Shown here piece after piece: positions 17,410-26,145 of a stretch of 64,000 nucleotides of DNA. The notes below the pieces were generated by a model that was given only the letters and a program-made list of their open reading frames with translations, made no database searches and was not told the origin of the DNA. Origin of the DNA: CAYMZZ01 sp046297935 (GTDB taxonomy: Bacteria; Bacteroidota; Bacteroidia; Chitinophagales; Chitinophagaceae). The stretch covers positions 1 through 64,000 of the forward strand of contig JBKBHA010000011.1 of assembly GCA_046297935.1 (NCBI GenBank), read 5' to 3'. The translations under genes were made by a program, and so were the position numbers. Position 1 is the first letter of the stretch; each line of letters starts with the position of its first letter.

Positions 17410-18918
17410 TTAGCGCCTATTCCTTCTTTTTTTCAGACTGGCATATACACCGTTGGTCCAACCAAATCCATCCTGGTTCTGGTATTCTCCGCCCCCTGCC
17501 GACAGGGTAAGGTCCAACACATGATATTTTTCCATCAGCTTACCCGTGCGGGCAAATACCGTTTCTACATTACGCGTCCAGTTAACCGCAATCTCTTCCG
17601 CCAGTGCATCCTGTCCATATTGAATGGCGGCCTGGTATCCTATCCATTGCAGCGGTGCCCAACCGTTGGGTGAGTCCCATTGCTGTCCAGTGGTCTGCAA
17701 CGTGGTCAACAGCCCCCCATCGTGGAGAAAACAGGTTTCGAGTTTTCGTAATACCTGGCCCGCGCGTTCCCGGGTGGCCAGGCCCGCGAATAGCGGAAAG
17801 GCCATTGCCATGGTCATCACTCCTTTGCTTTTGCCGGCAACAAAGTCATAGTCGCAATATGTCTGTAGCTCCTTATTCCAGCCATATTTTTCAATTGCCT
17901 GCCGCCGGCTGTCGGCCCTTTCGCTGTATTCGCGGGAGGTTTGTGATTTGTTATCTAATCGATAGCCTTCAGCCAGCGTGTTTTCGAGGCACCAGAGCAG
18001 GCAGTTTAAATCGACCGGTACCAGATCGCAGGTGTGAATGGTAGTAATTTTTTGCCCATCCCTAAACCACCGACTCGAAAAATCCCAGCCCGATTCGCAG
18101 GCGCCTCTCAGATGCCGGTAATGTTCGGAGGGATCAGCTTTGGCATATTCGTGGGTCTTTAAATCAGCCGCATAGCCTTCCATCCGCGGAGTATTCAATT
18201 CATCCCAGTAGCGGTTCAATATTTCGCCATCCGGCATAAGCACCGTGCGTTCGCTCGAGCGTTGTTCTTTGGAAAGCAGGTGCGCACCCTGCATCCAAAA
18301 ATTATGCTCGGCTGTTAGCTGTGGCAGGTACTTCAACAATACTTCGTCGCCTTTCAGTTGCCGCAACAGCTCAACCATAAGAGAAAAAAACGGCGGTTGC
18401 GAACGGGTTAAAAAGTAAGTGCGATTGCCATTTGGAATAAATCCGAACATATCGATCAGATAGGCAAAATTGGCCAGCATGTCTTCGATGCGGCTTACCA
18501 AACCGGCCTCCTTCATTCCCAGCATAGTAAAATAGCTGTCCCAATAAAATATTTCCCGGAACCGGCCACCCGGTACCACCGAACTGTATGGCAGTGGAAT
18601 CAGTGTACCCTCGCCCTCGTTGGGGCGTCGGGAAAGCAATTCCCAAAGCCGCTGAATATGCTCCTCAATTGGAAAATTCCAAGGTTCCTGCGGCTGTACG
18701 ATCGGTTTTGGAAATTTAAATGATGAATTAATAAACTCTGCAATATCAAAGTCATCCGCCTGCCTGAGCCGGCGGTAGCGTTCAAGAATATCCGCTACCG
18801 GCTGAAGGGGTATACAGTCAGCGAAAGTTTTTTGATCCGGATAAATGCGCTGTAACTGTACATCAAAAAAAAGCTCCTGCAAATCTTCGAGATAAAAGAG
18901 ACCAGGATATTTTGGCAT
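17410..18918 (-). CDS. treF: Trehalase (GH37), cytoplasmic TreF type
   Basis: The 502-residue enzyme hydrolyses trehalose to two glucose molecules. Both GH37 signatures are present: P-G-G-R-F-R-E-I-F-Y-W-D-S-Y (near 140-153) and Q-W-D-S-P-N-G-W-A-P (near 430-440). The N-terminal I-Y-P-D-Q-K-T-F-A-D-C matches the first conserved block. I chose the ATG at 18918 because it lies just before this block and no signal peptide is needed; in-frame ATGs at 19023 and 19089 add Lys/Arg-rich sequence without family similarity. It is divergent from a Crp-like regulator gene and convergent with the amylase. Confidence 0.9.
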   Translation of the reverse strand: MPKYPGLFYLEDLQELFFDVQLQRIYPDQKTFADCIPLQPVADILERYRRLRQADDFDIAEFINSSFKFPKPIVQPQEPWNFPIEEHIQRLWELLSRRPNEGEGTLIPLPYSSVVPGGRFREIFYWDSYFTMLGMKEAGLVSRIEDMLANFAYLIDMFGFIPNGNRTYFLTRSQPPFFSLMVELLRQLKGDEVLLKYLPQLTAEHNFWMQGAHLLSKEQRSSERTVLMPDGEILNRYWDELNTPRMEGYAADLKTHEYAKADPSEHYRHLRGACESGWDFSSRWFRDGQKITTIHTCDLVPVDLNCLLWCLENTLAEGYRLDNKSQTSREYSERADSRRQAIEKYGWNKELQTYCDYDFVAGKSKGVMTMAMAFPLFAGLATRERAGQVLRKLETCFLHDGGLLTTLQTTGQQWDSPNGWAPLQWIGYQAAIQYGQDALAEEIAVNWTRNVETVFARTGKLMEKYHVLDLTLSAGGGEYQNQDGFGWTNGVYASLKKRRNRR

Positions 18919-19087
18919 CTTAGGTTTTCTGAACTTCCTGCAACAAATGCGCCATGTCGAATTTTCACATGCTGCCGGAGCGATGTTTACTTTTTGCGCC
19001 CTGGTTTTTTTAGTTAAGGACATCGCATACCGACGCTGAATGCCAGCCTTGCTTATCTTTGAAATCAAACAAGCAGGCAGGCATCTC

Positions 19088-19678
19088 ATGAATGGAAAGG
19101 AAGCAATCGTTGATTACATTCGCCGCACCGTATCGCTTACTGATGAGGAAGCGGCGCAGTTTGCGGAAGCTTTCACGGAGGTGAAAGTGAAGAAGCGACA
19201 GTTTATCGTACAGCCAGCTTTCACTGTTCGCCACCGCAACTACGTGCTGCAGGGCGCTTTCAGAGCTTATGTGGTGGACGATAGCGGCGGCGATCATACT
19301 ATTTCTTTTGCCATAGAAGACTGGTGGATTACGGATTACAACAGTTATATTCTGCAACAGCCGGCGACCATGTTTGTGGTGGCCCTGGAAGACGGCGTTT
19401 TGATGCAAATTGAGTACGAGAAGGAGCAGGCACTGAAAGCAGGCAATCATAAATTTGAAACCTTTTTCCGGGTCAGAGCCGAAAGGACTGCCGCCTTTAT
19501 GCAGCAACGCATTATCTCCAACCTCACACAATCGGCAGAAGAACGCTATGAACGATTTTTAGCTAACTATTCGTCAATTGTGCAACGAGTTCCCCAATAT
19601 GCCCTGGCCTCTTACCTGGGCATGACAACCGAATTTCTTTCCAAAATCCGCAATCGCAAGGTTAAGCGAAAAGCTTGA
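19088..19678 (+). CDS. Crp/Fnr-family transcriptional regulator
   Basis: The product has 196 residues from the ATG at 19088; an ATG at 19040 adds 16 residues. Residues 10-115 form a cyclic-nucleotide-binding-like jelly roll, but the phosphate-binding cassette of true cAMP receptors is not evident. The C-terminal helix-turn-helix reads V-P-Q-Y-A-L-A-S-Y-L-G-M-T-T-E-F-L-S-K-I-R. Short regulators of this type in Bacteroidota usually sit beside one target operon; here the AhpD-like gene 100 bp downstream or the divergent trehalase gene is the candidate. Confidence 0.87.
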   Translation: MNGKEAIVDYIRRTVSLTDEEAAQFAEAFTEVKVKKRQFIVQPAFTVRHRNYVLQGAFRAYVVDDSGGDHTISFAIEDWWITDYNSYILQQPATMFVVALEDGVLMQIEYEKEQALKAGNHKFETFFRVRAERTAAFMQQRIISNLTQSAEERYERFLANYSSIVQRVPQYALASYLGMTTEFLSKIRNRKVKRKA

Positions 19679-19778
19679 ACCAGTTCAACCGTTTTTCTTA
19701 GACCAGTTCATTTTTAGTGAGCCGGCCAATGAGCAGCTTTGTGTTGTCAATAATTCAAAACAATTAAATCGATTCATC

Positions 19779-20330
19779 ATGACAACGACGCAAGGCAGAA
19801 CATTCAGCATTCCAACAAAAGAAGCAGTATCCGAAGGCAACCAGGGTCTGTTCGACAACCTGAAAAAAGGTCTGGGCTTTGTACCCAATCTCTACGCCTA
19901 TTTTGCCAAAAACGAAACGGCTCTGGGAGATTACCTGAAACTCCAAAACCGCAAAAGCACCCTGAGCGGTAAAGAACGGGAAATCGTGAACCTCGTAACC
20001 AGCCAGATCAACGGCTGCCGGTATTGCCAGAGTGCTCATACGGTATTGGGCAAAATGCATGGATTTACTGAGGAACAGGTGCTCGAAATTCGTCGGGGCG
20101 GGGCCTCATTCAACGATAAATATCATGCACTGGCAACATTTACGGCAGCAGTAGTGAAAAACCGCGGTCAGGTGAAGGAAGAAGTAAAAGAGGCGTTCTT
20201 TGAGGCCGGCTATAATGAATCCAATATGATCGATGTGGTCATTATCATCGGTGATAAAATTATTTCCAACTACCTGCATAACCTCACCAGTTTTGAAATC
20301 GATTTTCCGCTGGCGGAGGAGATCGACTAA
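19779..20330 (+). CDS. AhpD-like / carboxymuconolactone decarboxylase family protein
   Basis: This 183-residue protein has the AhpD-like all-helical domain with the redox motif C-R-Y-C-Q-S-A-H (CxxC with the conserved His) near residues 80-87, preceded by E-R-E-I-V-N-L-V-T-S-Q-I-N-G. It best fits the uncharacterised peroxidase-related (AhpD-like) group of about 180 residues. It probably reduces peroxides or protects against alkyl hydroperoxides, with an unknown electron donor. A Crp-like regulator lies immediately upstream, and a hairpin terminator follows. Confidence 0.87.
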   Translation: MTTTQGRTFSIPTKEAVSEGNQGLFDNLKKGLGFVPNLYAYFAKNETALGDYLKLQNRKSTLSGKEREIVNLVTSQINGCRYCQSAHTVLGKMHGFTEEQVLEIRRGGASFNDKYHALATFTAAVVKNRGQVKEEVKEAFFEAGYNESNMIDVVIIIGDKIISNYLHNLTSFEIDFPLAEEID

Positions 20331-20369
20331 GGCTGATCGCGTTGAATTTTTATTTTTGAACAACAGATG

Positions 20370-20398
20370 TTTTGCGCTGAAGATTCTTCGGCGCAAAA
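20370..20398 (+). terminator. Hairpin terminator after the AhpD-like gene
   Basis: A 13-bp stem with one G-U type mismatch (TTTTGCGCTGAAG pairing with CTTCGGCGCAAAA) and a 3-base loop lies 40 bp after the stop codon. The following T-tract is short, so strength is uncertain. Confidence 0.5.
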
Positions 20399-20524
20399 CT
20401 GTTTATGGAAGTCTGGGTGATTTCAATGACTATCGTCCCCAGAATTTTTTTTCTGTAACAAGGCCCATTAGTTAAATTAGAGTGCCAACAGCCATTGAAT
20501 GTCTACAATTTTAACGGGTACAAA

Positions 20525-21205
20525 ATGAAAATTCAGTCTTGCAAAAATTTGCTTCTTGCATTTGCACTATTGCTGGTAGCCCATATTCATACAACCGCTC
20601 AGCAGCACAGCCAGGTTAAGATCAAAGCAATACCCTATCCGTTGGCCTGGAACAATCAGCCCGAGAGCTTTAAAATTGAAAATGATGTTGTGACCATAGT
20701 GGCGGGACCCAAGACCGATATGTTCAGAGACCCGAATGTAACTTACAATACTGACAACGCACCGAAGCTGTTGTTTACCGCCGACAGTAATTTCATTCTT
20801 TCAACATCGATCGAACATTCTTTTACTGAGAAATGGGATGGCGGTGCCATCGTGTTGATTCAGGATAGTCTTAACTGGATAAAATTCTGTTTTGAAAAGG
20901 ATTATACCGGCGCCAAAAGGGTAGTGAGCGTAGTGACAAAGGATGTATCTGATGATTGCAACTCGGTGGAGATAACTGGCAACAAAGTGTATTTTAAGAT
21001 TGCCAAAGCGGGCAACGTAATTACCCTTTACTATTCGGAAAATAATCAAAATTGGTTTTTAGTGCGGCACCTTCAATTTAATAATGCAAAAAAGATCAGG
21101 ATTGGTTTTCTGGCACAATCGCCCACGGGAACGAAATGTGAAGTCAGGTTTACAGATATAAAGTATGAAGCAAGAAAAATTAAAGATCCTTATTTGGGTG
21201 AGTGA
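20525..21205 (+). CDS. Secreted DUF1349 (concanavalin A-like) protein
   Basis: From the ATG at 20525 the product has 226 residues with a signal peptide (1-25, T-T-A-Q). The mature part fits DUF1349, a concanavalin A-like lectin/glucanase fold: F-K-I-E-N-D-V-V-T-I-V-A-G-P-K-T-D near the start, W-D-G-G-A-I-V-L-I-Q-D in the middle, and I-R-I-G-F-L-A-Q-S-P-T-G near the end. Proteins of this kind are thought to bind carbohydrates. It is a single gene with no enzyme fused to it. Confidence 0.8.
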   Translation: MKIQSCKNLLLAFALLLVAHIHTTAQQHSQVKIKAIPYPLAWNNQPESFKIENDVVTIVAGPKTDMFRDPNVTYNTDNAPKLLFTADSNFILSTSIEHSFTEKWDGGAIVLIQDSLNWIKFCFEKDYTGAKRVVSVVTKDVSDDCNSVEITGNKVYFKIAKAGNVITLYYSENNQNWFLVRHLQFNNAKKIRIGFLAQSPTGTKCEVRFTDIKYEARKIKDPYLGE

Positions 21206-21320
21206 TCGGTTTGGCGCGACCAGCTTCTTGAAACCACTTTACTTTCAACTGATTTCGACTTTTGCCATGTTGACCGGCTCGTTGATTATTTACGGGGTTT
21301 GGTAGACTTTATTGAAAGAT

Positions 21321-22409
21321 TTAACTACCATAATTTTGTTTCAGTCTGCGCATGATCAGTCGTACGCCTTCCAGCGTGCCTTCGCTGAATGAGTTTGTGA
21401 AAATTATATAGGCAAGTTTAATTTTTCGATCGATGTGGACAATGGAATAGTAGGTGAGAACGGTGCCGGCATGGCTGGAGATTTCATGATCGCCGTCGTA
21501 AATATTATACCAGCCCATGGCATAGTTACTCACTCCCCGATGGAGAAAGTTGTAGGTCCTCGCTTTCAGGTAGTTGCTTTTACCCGATAAGCCCTGCAGA
21601 TTCAACTGTACAAACCTGATGTAGTCGATTAGCCGAATATTGAGATCGCCGGCAGGTTCGGTGTATTCCAGCATCGGACCTTCTGTTGACGCAATGGGGT
21701 TTAGCTTACCGTTTTCATAAAAATGTCCCCAGGTGCCTTTCGTAAGCTGATTTTCGGGCCATGAAAGCTGTATGTTCAACTTTAAATCCTCGTTGAATAT
21801 TTTTTCGACCAGATCTTCCCAGCTTTTCTTCGATACTTTTTCAAGCATCATGGAAGCTAATGTATAACCGGGATTGGAATAGATAAAGGGCATGGTACTA
21901 TCCACCTTTACCGCGTCAAGCGTTAGTACATAGCGGCCGAACTGCCATCTTTTTTCCTGTGCGGATCCGTTAAACTGTGGCAGGACAGGTTCATTTTCCC
22001 CGTCAAGCGGCGGTATCCCTGCCCGATGTGAAAGCAGATCCTGTAAGGTAATTGACGCGTAAGCAGATTTACTATTTGTTTCCCATTCGGGGAAAATGTC
22101 AAAGAAACGGGTACTCCATTTCAATTTTCCCAATTCCACATACTTCGCAGCCATAAACGCCGTCATGGCTTTGGTATTGGAGCCAATATGAAAGCGGTCA
22201 TTCAGACTGGCAGTGTCGGGCAGGTGAATAGCATGTTTACCGGAAGCCGCTATTTCAATTGTTTCAGTCATATTCACCACTGCATAGCAAAGTTCCGGAA
22301 TCTGGTGGGCGCGCCGAACTGAATCGGCGAACGAGGCCGTTTTTTGTGCACGCACCGTATTCGCCGTAAGGAACAAAAGGACTACACAGTAGAGCTTAAT
22401 TATACGCAT
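21321..22409 (-). CDS. Periplasmic serine hydrolase (beta-lactamase class C-like)
   Basis: The 362-residue protein has a signal peptide (1-21, V-R-A-Q) and the active-site set of this fold: S77-N-T-K80, Y-S-N near 185 and H-A-G-T near 332-335. It is complete, unlike the paralogue-type gene at 6945-8063. Members include esterases, D-amino-acid peptidases and true beta-lactamases; the substrate cannot be assigned. It lies 87 bp from a Crp-like regulator gene on the same strand. Confidence 0.88.
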   Translation of the reverse strand: MRIIKLYCVVLLFLTANTVRAQKTASFADSVRRAHQIPELCYAVVNMTETIEIAASGKHAIHLPDTASLNDRFHIGSNTKAMTAFMAAKYVELGKLKWSTRFFDIFPEWETNSKSAYASITLQDLLSHRAGIPPLDGENEPVLPQFNGSAQEKRWQFGRYVLTLDAVKVDSTMPFIYSNPGYTLASMMLEKVSKKSWEDLVEKIFNEDLKLNIQLSWPENQLTKGTWGHFYENGKLNPIASTEGPMLEYTEPAGDLNIRLIDYIRFVQLNLQGLSGKSNYLKARTYNFLHRGVSNYAMGWYNIYDGDHEISSHAGTVLTYYSIVHIDRKIKLAYIIFTNSFSEGTLEGVRLIMRRLKQNYGS

Positions 22410-22496
22410 ACAGCAATTATACTTTAGCCGACAGGAATTCTGATGGCATTGGAACGCAAATGTATTGCTGAACAGGCTAAGGCGAATTGACCTAAG

Positions 22497-23066
22497 TCAA
22501 GGAGATAGCTTTTTTCTGATTCGGCTTAGCCGCTCTTGTGTCACACCCAGGTAGGCGGCTATTTGCGCGAGGGGGATTTTATCGATTTGGGAATGTGCCT
22601 GTAGCAAGAGATTCCGGTATCGTTGTTCTGCGGTGAACGCCATCGTTTCAATTATTCTGTTTTCCAGAATGCTTACATAGTTCGCCAGTATGTTGTTGGT
22701 GATGCGGGCATATTGTTTTGCAGAGCATGCTTTCTGAAACTCTTTTAAATCACAAACGAGGATGTGGCTGGTAATAACCGCTTCAATAGAAAAATTGTTG
22801 GCAAGGCCTTTTAGTAATGGTGTGGGACAGCCATCCATATCGCCCGCAAAAGTAAAACCCAGGATATAGGATTTGTCATTTATCAGAAAAGAAGTTTTGC
22901 AAACACCGCTAATGATGTAGAAGAAAAAGGAGGGGTGAGAGCCATTACGGATAATCGTTTCTCCTTTTTTAACTATTCGCTCTTTTCCTATCTTTTTTAT
23001 AATTGACAGGAAATATTTCGATTGCTTCTCTGAAATTTTTCCATATAAAAAATCTGGCGAAATCAT
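22497..23066 (-). CDS. Crp/Fnr-family transcriptional regulator
   Basis: This 189-residue regulator has a jelly-roll sensor domain (residues 15-120, with V-K-K-G-E-T-I-I-R-N-G near 36-46 and F-F-Y-I-I-S-G-V-C-K) and a C-terminal helix-turn-helix (P-L-A-Q-I-A-A-Y-L-G-V-T-Q-E-R-L-S-R-I-R-K). No conserved cysteines for an iron-sulphur cluster are evident. It precedes the serine hydrolase gene on the same strand, which is its most likely target. Confidence 0.88.
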   Translation of the reverse strand: MISPDFLYGKISEKQSKYFLSIIKKIGKERIVKKGETIIRNGSHPSFFFYIISGVCKTSFLINDKSYILGFTFAGDMDGCPTPLLKGLANNFSIEAVITSHILVCDLKEFQKACSAKQYARITNNILANYVSILENRIIETMAFTAEQRYRNLLLQAHSQIDKIPLAQIAAYLGVTQERLSRIRKKLSP

Positions 23067-23134
23067 ATGCTGAAGTACTTAGAGCTCCTGTGATGGCGTT
23101 AACCAAAATTAGGGGATGGTAAATTAAAATAAAC

Positions 23135-23165
23135 ATGCCCTGCATACTCATTGTTTGCAGGGCAT
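23135..23165 (-). terminator. Terminator of the T9SS FG-GAP gene
   Basis: A perfect 10-bp inverted repeat (ATGCCCTGCA / TGCAGGGCAT) with an 11-base loop lies just after the stop codon at 23190. Read on the minus strand it is followed by a T-rich stretch, as in a Rho-independent terminator. Confidence 0.75.
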
Positions 23166-23189
23166 ATTTATTCTAAAACAACGCTCATG

Positions 23190-25217
23190 TTATTCAACCA
23201 GAATTGTGCGGCTGAATCTTTCACCATTCCGGCTGATGGAAATTTTGTAAATGCCTTTCGATTGGTTGGCCAGAGGCAGTTCAAATTGCGCGGTATTTTG
23301 AACGCTGCGATATACTATCTTACCAGACATATCGTATACCAGCACCGTTGTATTGGCAGCTTCCGAGAAGCGGATATATGCGTTCCCTTTGGTTGGATTG
23401 GGGAATATATCAAATGAGTTCTCGTCGGTATATTTTACCAGTTTGATGTCTGACAATTCGGTTTTACCGTCGATATCAATTTGTGCGAGACGGTAGTAAT
23501 TGTTTCCTTTTGAAGGTGAGGGATGGATGAATTCGTAGTGTGTATCGGAGCTGCTGTTACCTGCGGCAGCTACAGTGCCTATATTTATCCAGTTTAAGCC
23601 ATTAGTGCTATGCTGTATAGCAAATCGGTCCGAGTTAACCTCGGCGCTGGTTTGCCATTTCAGAATTGTTTGTCCATTGTTCAAATTGGCAGAAAAGCTG
23701 CTGAGCACCACTGGCAGTGTGCCTGCAGTTGTAAAGCTGAGGAAATCGCTGCCCGACTCAGGGACGCGGAGCTTTAAGGCATTATCAGCATGACCGGGAA
23801 TTAATCCATCGGCATCAGCAAGCGCGCGCCGGTCGTAAGTAACGTAGAAGGATGTGCCCGGAGCCAGGCTGGCAACGGGATTAATGGTGATAGTGCTGGT
23901 ACCAGAGCCGCTGACGGCAGCGCCGTTAGCCGGAATAGTCTCTACAATACTGTTGTCGCTTAATTTTCGAATAAAGAATGATCCGTTGCCTACAAACACG
24001 TTTTCGGTAAAATTCAATACAATATTGGCATTGATGTCGACCCCGGTTGCTGAATTCGCCGGCAACGTGCTACTAAAATCAGGTGCTGCACCCGATGCCG
24101 TAGAATAGAAGTCGTTGGCTGCACCGGCCTGGCGAATCCAAAGATCGAAATCGCCGTCGCCACTGAAGTCGCCAACGCTGCCCGCAGAATTCATTGTGAT
24201 GCCAGTTGGCAAACTAACCAGGTATGATGAAAAAGGATTGGGCGAGGGAGTGCTGAAGGAACTGCCGTTATTATTCTGAAGGTAAACTAATGGACCCGAA
24301 GCCGCAGTTTGGTAAAGCACATCCACCAAACCATCCCCATTGAAATCGGCCACCTGGGTGGCGCCTGATCCACCGGAGGGAGTGAACTCAAGGCCGGTCG
24401 GAAGGGCGGTGGTGGCGTAAGTGCCGTTTACGTTTTGGAGGTATACATCGTTAGCCGCTCCGTGTACCCGGACCCAGATATCAATATCTCCGTCGGCGTC
24501 GTAGTCGGCCGGACTACAGGTAGTACCCAGCAGAAATCCGGTTGGAGTACTCACTGTGTAGTTGGAAAATGGGTTAGGAGATGGTGTGCTAAAAGAACTG
24601 CCTCCGTTATTTTGCAGGTAGGTAATTGGTCCATTGGCCGCGGTGATGTAGATGATATCTACTAATCCATCCTTGTTTACATCAGGAATTTGCACATTGG
24701 TGGTAGATCCTGCAGTGAACTCCATACCAGACAATACAGACCCCGTTACATAGGTACCATTATCATTTCGCAAATAAACATCATTGGCAGCGCCCATGAC
24801 CCTTACCCAGATATCCAGATCCTCGTCGCCATCAAAGTCAGCGGTACTCATTGAGCTATTTGTGATGAAGCCTGTCGGCGAGCTGCTGGTATAAGCCGAA
24901 AATGGATTAGGTGATGGTGTTGAAAAGGAGCTACCACCGTTATTTTGAAGATAAGTAATGGCACCCCCCGCGCTGGTTACATATATAATGTCGGGCAGAC
25001 CATCCTGATTAATATCGGGTGTTTGCAGTACGCCGGCACTGGAAGGAGTAAATTCCATGCCTGTGGGCAGTGTCGTTGTGCTGAAGCTGATTTGCGCCGT
25101 CGCCTGTCCGACAGCGGTAAAGAGTATTATTGCCGTAATTAATGCAGACAAAAGCGAACTTCTTCTGAAAATAACTGAACTAACAGGAAAGTGAAGGCGG
25201 GCCTGGTTCTGGTGCAT
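23190..25217 (-). CDS. T9SS-exported FG-GAP/VCBS repeat protein
   Basis: The 675-residue protein starts at the ATG at 25217, which gives a basic n-region and a signal peptide ending G-Q-A-T-A-Q; an ATG at 25289 adds 24 residues. Three approximately 107-residue repeats follow, each with D-x-N-x-D-G-x-x-D or D-x-D-G-D calcium-binding loops of FG-GAP/VCBS beta-propellers. Next come an Ig-like domain of the SwmB/Big_5 kind (about 365-465) and a C-terminal T9SS type A sorting domain with F-P-N-P-T-K-G and a final K-I-S-I. The protein is predicted to be secreted and attached to the cell surface. Confidence 0.9.
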   Translation of the reverse strand: MHQNQARLHFPVSSVIFRRSSLLSALITAIILFTAVGQATAQISFSTTTLPTGMEFTPSSAGVLQTPDINQDGLPDIIYVTSAGGAITYLQNNGGSSFSTPSPNPFSAYTSSSPTGFITNSSMSTADFDGDEDLDIWVRVMGAANDVYLRNDNGTYVTGSVLSGMEFTAGSTTNVQIPDVNKDGLVDIIYITAANGPITYLQNNGGSSFSTPSPNPFSNYTVSTPTGFLLGTTCSPADYDADGDIDIWVRVHGAANDVYLQNVNGTYATTALPTGLEFTPSGGSGATQVADFNGDGLVDVLYQTAASGPLVYLQNNNGSSFSTPSPNPFSSYLVSLPTGITMNSAGSVGDFSGDGDFDLWIRQAGAANDFYSTASGAAPDFSSTLPANSATGVDINANIVLNFTENVFVGNGSFFIRKLSDNSIVETIPANGAAVSGSGTSTITINPVASLAPGTSFYVTYDRRALADADGLIPGHADNALKLRVPESGSDFLSFTTAGTLPVVLSSFSANLNNGQTILKWQTSAEVNSDRFAIQHSTNGLNWINIGTVAAAGNSSSDTHYEFIHPSPSKGNNYYRLAQIDIDGKTELSDIKLVKYTDENSFDIFPNPTKGNAYIRFSEAANTTVLVYDMSGKIVYRSVQNTAQFELPLANQSKGIYKISISRNGERFSRTILVE

Positions 25218-25449
25218 AGGGATTGAAAATTTATTGGATTTGAAAAATGTCTTCGCCGCCAAATTTAGAATTAGTATTAGTAAATTCATAGAAAAGCAAT
25301 GAGTTATTCAACTACAATTCTTGTGATTAAGAGTTAATACTTAGCTGGTTCAATCATGTTATCAGGAATTATCGATTGCCGAATACGACAAATGGGCTTT
25401 ATTCCATCAATGTCAGAATTTATTTCTTCAGGAGCAAAGGGACTATACG

Positions 25450-26076
25450 ATGGTTAGAAATAAGTATATAAGAATATGCCTGCGACTGTTTCTTGTGTTG
25501 GCAGGAATGGTTGTACTTGCTGCTTTGATTCTGTTCAATTATGAAACAGAAGTTACAGCCAATCAGCATGAGTATGTTTATGAGCTACCTTTTCAACATG
25601 GAAGCACTTATAAAGTAGTTCAGGGCTATGGCGGTCTGTTTTCCCATTCACATATTGCGGCACTTGATTTTGCGATGCCGGAAGGGACACCGGTGCATGC
25701 CAGCCGCGATGGAGTGGTGTACAGCTATCGCGATGACAGCGACAGGGGAGGGATGACAGCCAGGTATAAGAACGACGCCAACTATATCATGATCCGTCAC
25801 GATGACGGCAGTTTTGGCTGCTACTGGCATTTACAAAAAGGCGGTGTGCTGATTAAAAAGGGCCGGGTTAAAAAAGGGCAGCAGATCGGCCTTAGCGGCG
25901 CCACCGGTCAGGTGGTCCGCCCGCATCTGCATTTTTCTGTAAAAAAGAAATTGAATTATCAGCGCGACTCTTTTGTGCGAACGCGGTTTCGAACAAGTAA
26001 AGGCATCCAGTTTCTGGAGAAAGGTAATTATTATGGTTACGACCCGCGAGTGTATGATAAGTCGTTGACGGACTAA
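25450..26076 (+). CDS. M23-family metallopeptidase (LytM domain)
   Basis: The 208-residue protein has an N-terminal hydrophobic anchor (12-33) and a LytM/peptidase M23 domain. The zinc-ligand and active-site segments are visible: S-H-I-A-A-L-D-F-A near 67-75 (the family's H-x-x-x-D), R-D-G-V-V-Y near 86-91 and H-L-H-F-S-V near 159-164. It is predicted to cut cell-wall peptide cross-bridges or act as an amidase activator in the periplasm. It is a single gene, divergent from the FG-GAP gene. Confidence 0.88.
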   Translation: MVRNKYIRICLRLFLVLAGMVVLAALILFNYETEVTANQHEYVYELPFQHGSTYKVVQGYGGLFSHSHIAALDFAMPEGTPVHASRDGVVYSYRDDSDRGGMTARYKNDANYIMIRHDDGSFGCYWHLQKGGVLIKKGRVKKGQQIGLSGATGQVVRPHLHFSVKKKLNYQRDSFVRTRFRTSKGIQFLEKGNYYGYDPRVYDKSLTD

Positions 26077-26145
26077 TGTCCCGCACAACCTTATGGCATT
26101 TCAGGAAGTTTCACTATTTTACCCACATAACATGTCATTTTTAAT

